Shown here piece after piece: positions 1 to 4,202 of a DNA stretch of 5,223 nt. The stretch comes from Deltaproteobacteria bacterium. GTDB lineage: Bacteria; Desulfobacterota; Deferrimicrobia; Deferrimicrobiales; Deferrimicrobiaceae. Location: positions 1-5,223 of the forward strand of contig JAJZRM010000223.1 in NCBI GenBank assembly GCA_021802685.1, given 5' to 3'. How positions within the stretch are numbered: position 1 is the stretch's first letter; each line of letters opens with the position of its first letter. Under the pieces are notes generated by a model that saw only the letters and a list, made by a program, of their open reading frames with translations, ran no database searches and was not told the DNA's origin. The position numbers were made by a program, and so were the translations under genes.

Positions 1-7
1 ATCGTCC

Positions 8-26
8 GAAAATTCAGGAAAATTCA
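8..26. repeat. Tandem direct repeat GAAAATTCA x2 in the pyk leader
   Basis: The nine-base unit GAAAATTCA occurs at 8-16 and again at 18-26, so the copies are 10 bases apart, one helical turn. They sit about 45-65 bases upstream of the candidate -10 element. The repeat could be a helically phased binding site or an A/T-rich UP-like element, or it could be chance. Positions 1-118 otherwise hold no gene. Confidence 0.4.
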
Positions 27-71
27 ATCATTCCGCTTCCGCCACTCCGAAAAATCGCTCGGATCAAGATT

Positions 72-80
72 TGATATCAT
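72..80 (+). promoter_or_regulatory. Candidate extended -10 promoter of pyk
   Basis: The sequence TGATATCAT reads as an extended -10 element (TG, one base, then TATCAT, five of six matches to TATAAT). It lies about 40 bases upstream of the pyk start codon, which would place transcription initiation near position 87. No good -35 hexamer sits 17 bases upstream, which an extended -10 can tolerate. This is a motif call by eye only. Confidence 0.35.
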
Positions 81-118
81 ACGCGGGACGGACCGTTCCG
101 CCTTAAGGAGATCACATC

Positions 119-1558
119 ATGATGAAGCTGCCCGACCACAAGACCAAGATCGTCTGCACCATCGGCCCGGCCTCCGCCACGCAGGAGGTCATGGAGCGGA
201 TGCTGATCGCCGGGATGGACGTGGCCCGGCTCAACTTCTCCCATGGGGCCTTCGACAGTCACCGTCGGGTGATCGCCAACCTGCGCGCCGCCGCCCGCGC
301 CACGGGCAAGCGCCTGGCGATCATGGCCGATCTGCCCGGGCCCAAGATCCGCATCGGCCAGCTCAAGGAGGAGCCGGTGGAGTTGGCGCCGGGCGATTCG
401 ATGATGCTGACGGCCGATGACGTCGCGTGCGACCGGGAGCGGGTGTCGGTCTCCTTCAAGCGGCTTCCCCACGTGGTCAAGCCCGGCGATGCCCTCTACC
501 TGAACGACGGCATCATCCAGCTCGAGGTGCTCTCCGTCGCCGGGAACGATGTCGCCTGCAAGGTGGTAGTCGGCGGCGAACTGCGCTCGCATAAGGGGCT
601 CAACCTCCCCGGCATCGAGCTGGGGATCGGCGCCTTCACCGAGCGAGACCAAGAGTGGTTGAAATTCGCCGCACGGGAAGGGATCGACGCGGTCAGCCAA
701 TCCTTCGTCGAGACCGGAGACGACATCCGGACGGTCCGCCGTGCGGCCGAGGCGCTCGACTATCGCCCCTTCATCATCGCGAAGATCGAGCGCTCGAACG
801 CCCTGGGGAACATGGACGACATCCTCGAGGCATCGGACGGCATCATGATCGCCCGGGGCGACCTGGGGGTGGAGGTGCCGGTCGAAAGGACCGCCCTGAT
901 CCAGAAGGAACTGATGCGCAAGGCCAACCGGCGGGCCGTTCCGGTCATCACCGCGACGCAGATGCTCGAGTCGATGACACACAGCCGGCGTCCGACCCGC
1001 GCCGAGGCCACGGACGTAGCCAACGCCATCCTCGACGGCACGGACTGCGTGATGCTCTCGGGGGAATCGGCCATGGGACGGTACCCGGTGGATGCCGTGG
1101 CGATGCTGGCCGGGATCGCGGCGGCCGTCGAGCCGCACAGGGAGCCGGTCACGGTGCAGGGACTGTTCGATGGAGTGGAACTGAAAGGGCGGCTGAAGCC
1201 GGCGCACCTCATCGCCGTGGGGGTCGAGGCGAGCATCCGGTTCGCATCCCCCGCCGCGGTCTTCGTGCCGACCCGCAGCGGCGCCACGGCGCGGAGCCTG
1301 GCCCTGTGCAGGATGCCGGTGTGGATCGTCGCGGTCAGCTCGCAACAGCAGACCTGCCAGGACCTCGCTTTTTCCTACGGGGTCCATTCCGAGTGCGAGC
1401 CGGTCCATCCGGACGACTGGAATTCGTACGTGCGCGGTTGGCTGGAAAACCACCATTTGGCGGGCGACCTGGCCGTCGTGACGGAAGGCCCCTCGCGCAG
1501 GCACCCCGATGCGCACAACCGCATGGAGATCATCGACCTCAGGCGTCAGCAGGACTAG
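119..1558 (+). CDS. pyk: Pyruvate kinase
   Basis: Pyruvate kinase catalyses the last ATP-yielding step of glycolysis, phosphoenolpyruvate plus ADP to pyruvate plus ATP, in the cytoplasm. The 479-residue length is normal for the family. The N-terminal KTKIVCTIGPAS motif is at 8-19 and ARLNFSHG at 36-43 (R37, N39, S41, H42). The B domain lies at roughly 75-165. The catalytic lysine is K222 in IIAKIE; the metal ligands are E224 and D248 (ARGDLGVEVP). The substrate loop ITATQMLESM at 277-286 includes T280. The C-terminal domain, about 345-479, is more divergent but keeps the PTRSGATAR strand-loop at 384-392. Residues 71-79 read DLPGPKIRI, with Leu and Lys at the positions equivalent to rabbit muscle 113 and 117, the pattern of K+-independent enzymes. 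TAAGGAG at 104-110 lies 8 bases before the first of two adjacent ATGs, favouring 119. A DUF169 gene follows after 67 bases. Confidence 0.97.
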   Translation: MMKLPDHKTKIVCTIGPASATQEVMERMLIAGMDVARLNFSHGAFDSHRRVIANLRAAARATGKRLAIMADLPGPKIRIGQLKEEPVELAPGDSMMLTADDVACDRERVSVSFKRLPHVVKPGDALYLNDGIIQLEVLSVAGNDVACKVVVGGELRSHKGLNLPGIELGIGAFTERDQEWLKFAAREGIDAVSQSFVETGDDIRTVRRAAEALDYRPFIIAKIERSNALGNMDDILEASDGIMIARGDLGVEVPVERTALIQKELMRKANRRAVPVITATQMLESMTHSRRPTRAEATDVANAILDGTDCVMLSGESAMGRYPVDAVAMLAGIAAAVEPHREPVTVQGLFDGVELKGRLKPAHLIAVGVEASIRFASPAAVFVPTRSGATARSLALCRMPVWIVAVSSQQQTCQDLAFSYGVHSECEPVHPDDWNSYVRGWLENHHLAGDLAVVTEGPSRRHPDAHNRMEIIDLRRQQD

Positions 1559-1625
1559 TGGCAATGTAGTAGCATCGAAGAGATCATCGGGCGAGCGATC
1601 GAAACCGGACCGGGAGGACAAAATC

Positions 1626-2414
1626 ATGGACATGCGGCTGAAGGCGTATTTCCTGGAGCGGTGGAAGAAGTATTTCGGCGGGGCGGAGCTGCCCGTCACC
1701 TGCTGGTATACCGACGACGAGCGGGCGGCCGAACGGGCGAAGCCACCGGCGGGCCACCGCTGTTTTCTTTCGGACATGGAGAAGGTCCGGCAAGGGCAAA
1801 GCCTGCTTTTCGACGTGGCGACGGTCGGCTGCAGCGGCGGCAAGCGGTATCTGGGTTTTTCGGACGAGGCCATGCCGAACTTCGACTATTTTCTTTCCTG
1901 CGGCATCCCGGGGAAACTGGAGGGCGAACGGTATAAAAAATCGCCCGAGCTGGTGAGGGAATTCGACCGGTGCGCGCCTTCGTTCGCGGCGCCGGCGCGC
2001 CACATCGTCTTCAAGCGATGGGACCGGCTGGAGGAAGCCGATACCCCCGCCGTGGCCGTCTTTTTCGCGCCGCCCGATGTCCTTTCGGGGCTCTTCACCC
2101 TGTCCAACTTCGACGAGGCCGACCTGAACGGCGTCTATTGCCCTTTCTCCGCCGGTTGCGGCTCCATCGTCAAGCATCCCTTCCTCGAAAAGGTCTCTCC
2201 CCGCCCGCGGGCCGTTCTCGGCATGTTCGACGTTTCCGCCAGGCCCTTCGTCCCCGGTTCGGCGCTGAGCTTCGCGGTCCCGATGAACAAATTCACCGCC
2301 ATGGTCGAAAACATGGACGAGAGCTTTCTCGTCACGAAGTCATGGAAGGCCGTTCAGGGGCGGATCGGCTATAAAGGTACGATGAACCTCAAGGACCGGG
2401 AGGGGGCGGGGTAG
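1626..2414 (+). CDS. DUF169 family protein
   Basis: This 262-residue protein belongs to the DUF169 family (COG2043), whose biochemical role is not established as far as I know. The family pattern is clear in the second half: APPDVLSGLFTLSNFDEADL at 148-167, the GCGSIVKHPFLE segment at 177-188, AVLGMFDVSARPFVP at 196-210, and MVENMDESFLVTKSW at 226-240. It has seven cysteines (26, 46, 69, 92, 116, 172, 178). C46, C69 and C178 sit in segments I recall as conserved, so metal or cofactor binding is possible but not shown. No signal peptide or membrane segment is visible, so it is probably cytoplasmic. GGGAGG at 1612-1617 lies 8 bases before the ATG at 1626, which argues against longer upstream starts in the same frame. 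The 67-base gap after pyk contains no evident terminator, so the two may be co-transcribed. Its last 26 bases overlap the convergent bactofilin gene. Confidence 0.9.
   Translation: MDMRLKAYFLERWKKYFGGAELPVTCWYTDDERAAERAKPPAGHRCFLSDMEKVRQGQSLLFDVATVGCSGGKRYLGFSDEAMPNFDYFLSCGIPGKLEGERYKKSPELVREFDRCAPSFAAPARHIVFKRWDRLEEADTPAVAVFFAPPDVLSGLFTLSNFDEADLNGVYCPFSAGCGSIVKHPFLEKVSPRPRAVLGMFDVSARPFVPGSALSFAVPMNKFTAMVENMDESFLVTKSWKAVQGRIGYKGTMNLKDREGAG
2316..2333 (-). terminator. Inverted repeat, candidate 3' end of the bactofilin transcript
   Basis: GACGAGA and TCTCGTC form a perfect 7-bp stem with a 4-base loop. Read on the minus strand, the hairpin begins about 55 bases past the bactofilin stop and is followed by CATGTTTTCG, a weak and offset T-run. 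It lies inside the DUF169 coding sequence, over the conserved DESFLV stretch, so coding constraint alone may explain it. It is a weak terminator candidate. Confidence 0.25.
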
Positions 2415-2811
2415 GAAGAAGGGCGTTTTTCGGGAGCAACGTCCTGACGTTGCCCTCCGGCGCCGCGGCGGGGTCCGCTTCGCCCTTCATCCGGCACCGC
2501 CCGTCGAAGACCGCCCCCTCGGAGACCGTCAGCTTCGGCGAGCGGATCTCCCCTGCCGTCGAGGATTTCCCCATCAGTTCGACGGTTTCCGCGGCCTCGA
2601 TGTTCCCCTCGACCGATCCCCCGACGACCATCCCTCGAGCGCGGGTGTTCCCCAGGATCTTGCCGGATTCGCCGACAACCACCCAGTCGGCCTGGACATC
2701 CCCCTCCACGAATCCGTCGATGCGGATCGTTCCCTTCACGGTCACCTGCCCCGCGACGCGCGTGCCGTTCCCGACGATCGTTTCCAGATTCCGGGACCCT
2801 TTCCCGAACAT
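2389..2811 (-). CDS. Bactofilin (polymer-forming cytoskeletal protein)
   Basis: Bactofilins are small right-handed beta-helix proteins that polymerise without nucleotide into filaments at the inner face of the membrane. They act in cell shape, stalk formation and placement of cell-wall enzymes. From the start chosen here the protein has 140 residues. The bactofilin core (former DUF583) covers about residues 10-108, with repeating beta-strand turns such as VKGTIRIDGFVEGDV at 25-39, VVGGSVEGNIEAAETVEL at 62-79 and the closing AVFDGRCRMKGE at 100-111. The C-terminal tail is short and proline-rich (PTPPPPGP), as is common. The gene follows the M23 peptidase gene closely and is surely translated with it. 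An ATG at 2817 overlaps the upstream TGA as ATGA, but the AGGAG at 2818-2822 abuts that codon. The ATG at 2811 has a 6-base spacer and is preferred. The 3' end overlaps the DUF169 gene by 26 bp. It resembles BacM/CcmA-type proteins, but I assign no specific symbol. Confidence 0.93.
   Translation of the reverse strand: MFGKGSRNLETIVGNGTRVAGQVTVKGTIRIDGFVEGDVQADWVVVGESGKILGNTRARGMVVGGSVEGNIEAAETVELMGKSSTAGEIRSPKLTVSEGAVFDGRCRMKGEADPAAAPEGNVRTLLPKNALLPTPPPPGP
2436..2453 (+). repeat. Inverted repeat just past the DUF169 stop
   Basis: GCAACGTC and GACGTTGC form a perfect 8-bp inverted repeat around CT, folding as 7 bp with a CCTG loop. It could extend by three weaker pairs if A2435 is bulged. It starts 22 bases after the DUF169 stop, the usual place for a transcript-end hairpin, but no T-tract follows on the plus strand, so it would be an atypical or pausing stem. 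It lies in the part of the bactofilin gene encoding the variable C-terminal tail, where coding constraint is weak. Confidence 0.35.
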
Positions 2812-2813
2812 GG

Positions 2814-3647
2814 TCATCTCCTGGCGAGGAAATCGGCCGGGTTGGTGTGCCTGCCGTTTTTCCAGATCTCGTAATGCACGTGCGGCCCGGTGGATACCCC
2901 GGTGGAGCCGGAGAGCGCGATCGGCTCCCCCCGGGCGACGCGTTGGCCGACCCGGACCATCGCTTTCCGGCTGTGCGCGTATGCCGTGCTGAACCCGTGC
3001 CCGTGCTCGACGACCACGACGATGCCGCTGGTCTCCGTCCAGCCGGCGAAGCTCACGATCCCGTCGGCCGTCGCTTTCACTTCGCTGCCGGACGGGACCG
3101 AGATGTCCACGCCGGTATGGAACCGGGTCTCGTCGTGCACCGGGTGCCGGCGGTTTCCATAGGGCGAGGAAAGGGAGCCGGACACCGGCCACCCTGTCGG
3201 GGTGGCGCGGTAGAGATCCTTTTGCTCCGCGATGTACGTCCGGATGTCGGTGACCGACCGCATCGACGCCGCGATCTGCTCCCGGAGCATCTCCATGTCG
3301 AGGGATCCGGTGTCCGCGAGGTCCGCCGATTCGAGGACGGCGGTCTTCGATTTTACGTTGAACAGCGTCCTGAAATCCTTCTCCGCCTGCCGCAAGGAAA
3401 GCATGACGCCTTTCATTTCATGGAACTGCGACGAGAGGTACGAAAGCCTCTCCTGCATTCGACGATACTCCACGGCGCGGACCGAGACGGCGGCCACGAA
3501 GGAGGTTCCGATAAGGAACAGGCAGACGGAAGCGACGACCGCGAGAACGGGGACCCGGATGCTGACGGGCCTCGTCCGGCTGTGGGGGACCATCAGGATG
3601 GTGACCGGGGTGAAAAGCCGCTTGAGAATCATTCTCGATCGGTTCAA
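2814..3647 (-). CDS. Membrane-anchored M23 family metallopeptidase
   Basis: M23 (LytM/peptidase_M23) enzymes are zinc endopeptidases that cut peptidoglycan cross-links in the periplasm. With the TTG start used here the protein is 277 residues. It has a short cytoplasmic N-terminus (including LMVPHSRTRP), one transmembrane segment at about 32-55, a probable coiled coil at about 60-100, a linker, then the M23 domain from about 152 to 275. All expected active-site residues are present: H177 and D181 in FHTGVDIS, H225 in AYAH, and H256 and H258 in HVHYEIW. It should therefore be an active enzyme rather than a LytM-type activator. The substrate-groove motif SPYGNRRHPV is at 161-170. The bactofilin gene follows directly. 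GGAGG at 3656-3660 is 8 bases before TTG at 3647; in-frame ATGs at 3692 and 3632 lack a well-placed ribosome binding site. The 3692 start would add 15 residues. Confidence 0.93.
   Translation of the reverse strand: MNRSRMILKRLFTPVTILMVPHSRTRPVSIRVPVLAVVASVCLFLIGTSFVAAVSVRAVEYRRMQERLSYLSSQFHEMKGVMLSLRQAEKDFRTLFNVKSKTAVLESADLADTGSLDMEMLREQIAASMRSVTDIRTYIAEQKDLYRATPTGWPVSGSLSSPYGNRRHPVHDETRFHTGVDISVPSGSEVKATADGIVSFAGWTETSGIVVVVEHGHGFSTAYAHSRKAMVRVGQRVARGEPIALSGSTGVSTGPHVHYEIWKNGRHTNPADFLARR
2818..2822 (-). promoter_or_regulatory. Ribosome binding site that decides the bactofilin start
   Basis: AGGAG on the minus strand lies within the last codons of the M23 peptidase gene. It directly touches the ATG at 2817 but is 6 bases from the in-frame ATG at 2811 (ATGACCATG). 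Normal spacing favours the second ATG. The first would give an ATGA stop-start overlap, so re-initiation by ribosomes finishing the peptidase gene could still use it. Confidence 0.6.
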
Positions 3648-3834
3648 GCCGGTTTCCTCCGTGACGTACTTGAGGATGCACGCAACAGGCATTCCAACGG
3701 GAGGGGAAGGACAACCGCCTGATAAATAAAGATTCCATCAGCCGGCGGGGCAGGCTCCGCTTCCATTTACGTATTTTCCCCCGTGCGATGACAAGATTGG
3801 GATTTTTTGATACCACTTGCATTGGAGGTTCCCC
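3648..3834. promoter_or_regulatory. Divergent intergenic region between the M23 operon and the lipoprotein operon
   Basis: Both flanking operons read outward, so promoters for both should lie here. An A/T-rich patch at 3720-3733 (GATAAATAAAGATT) and a T-run at 3803-3808 are the only low-GC stretches. I see no convincing -35/-10 pair on either strand, no sigma-54 site with correct spacing, and no riboswitch consensus I recognise. GGAGG at 3824-3828 serves the lipoprotein. No gene is supported within it. Confidence 0.5.
3656..3660 (-). promoter_or_regulatory. Ribosome binding site supporting a TTG start for the M23 peptidase
   Basis: On the minus strand GGAGG is followed by 8 bases (AAACCGGC) and then TTG at 3647. 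The same GGAGG is 23 bases from the next in-frame ATG (3632), too far to serve it. It lies downstream of the ATG at 3692, which has only pyrimidine-rich sequence in front of it. The start codon is thus most likely TTG. Confidence 0.6.
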
Positions 3835-4188
3835 ATGAGAAAAATCGCCTGCATGCTTGCGGCGTCCGTCCTGTTCGGTTGCGGTGGCGGAGGCGGCGGG
3901 GACGCCCCCGCGCCGGTGACGATCCATGACGTCACCCTGTCCTGGGCGGCGAACCGCGAAAGCGGCGTCAACAGCGACGGCGGCGGTTACCGGGTCCTGA
4001 TCAGCGGCCGGCCGGAGATCGTCGTTCCGTACACATCCGGTTCCGATGCGCCGACATCCGTCACGGTTCCTTTGCAGACGGGAACCTACACGGTGACGGT
4101 GCGGGCCTTTGCGGCGCTCGATCCGCAAGGCGGCACCGGCGGCAGCCTCAGCGCTCCGTCCGCCCCGATCACAGTCCACGTGCCGTGA
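3835..4188 (+). CDS. Small lipoprotein with a fibronectin type III-like domain
   Basis: The 117-residue product starts with a lipoprotein signal: positive MRK, hydrophobic residues 4-14, then lipobox LFGC with the lipidated cysteine at 16. Phe at -2 is unusual but tolerated. A run of six glycines (17-22) forms a flexible tether. Residues about 27-117 look like one fibronectin type III fold: VTIHDVTLSWAA at the start, GGYRVLISG as a middle strand, then LQTGTYTVTVRAFAALD and a final SAPSAPITVHV. Such domains bind other proteins or act as spacers; no catalytic motif is visible. The probable location is the outer membrane, since the +2 residue is Gly rather than Asp. GGAGG at 3824-3828, 6 bases before ATG 3835, fixes the start over an in-frame ATG at 3817. 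The subtilase gene follows after 14 bases, so the two are very probably one operon. I do not recognise a named family. Confidence 0.82.
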   Translation: MRKIACMLAASVLFGCGGGGGGDAPAPVTIHDVTLSWAANRESGVNSDGGGYRVLISGRPEIVVPYTSGSDAPTSVTVPLQTGTYTVTVRAFAALDPQGGTGGSLSAPSAPITVHVP

Positions 4189-4202
4189 CGGGAGGAAGAC
4201 CC

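Noticed and set aside
89..100. CGGA-CCGT-TCCG inverted repeat before the pyk ribosome binding site
   Set aside because: A 4-bp stem is too short to separate from chance in GC-rich DNA, and nothing supports an operator or attenuator.
1559..1625. Possible terminator or small gene between pyk and DUF169
   Set aside because: No stable hairpin with a T-tract is visible. Only scattered GATC words and the DUF169 ribosome binding site are present.
77..1873. A 598-codon open frame on the minus strand covering pyk and part of DUF169
   Set aside because: It lies antisense to a textbook pyruvate kinase. Its protein is rich in Arg, Gly, His and Asp with low-complexity runs, as expected from GC-rich codon shadowing, and shows no known domain.
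2818..3192. Upstream extension of the bactofilin frame to an ATG at 3192
   Set aside because: The added residues are the M23 peptidase in the wrong frame. Bactofilin resemblance begins only after the ATGs at 2817 and 2811.
3739..3761. GC-rich stretch in the divergent intergenic region as a terminator or riboswitch
   Set aside because: Only 4-bp stems can be drawn, no T-tract follows, and neither flanking gene transcribes into the region. It matches no riboswitch core I can recall.
3788..3814. ATGACA ... GATACC as a -35/-10 pair for the lipoprotein operon
   Set aside because: The spacer is about 15 bases and the -10 matches only three of six positions; a sigma-54 reading also fails on spacing.
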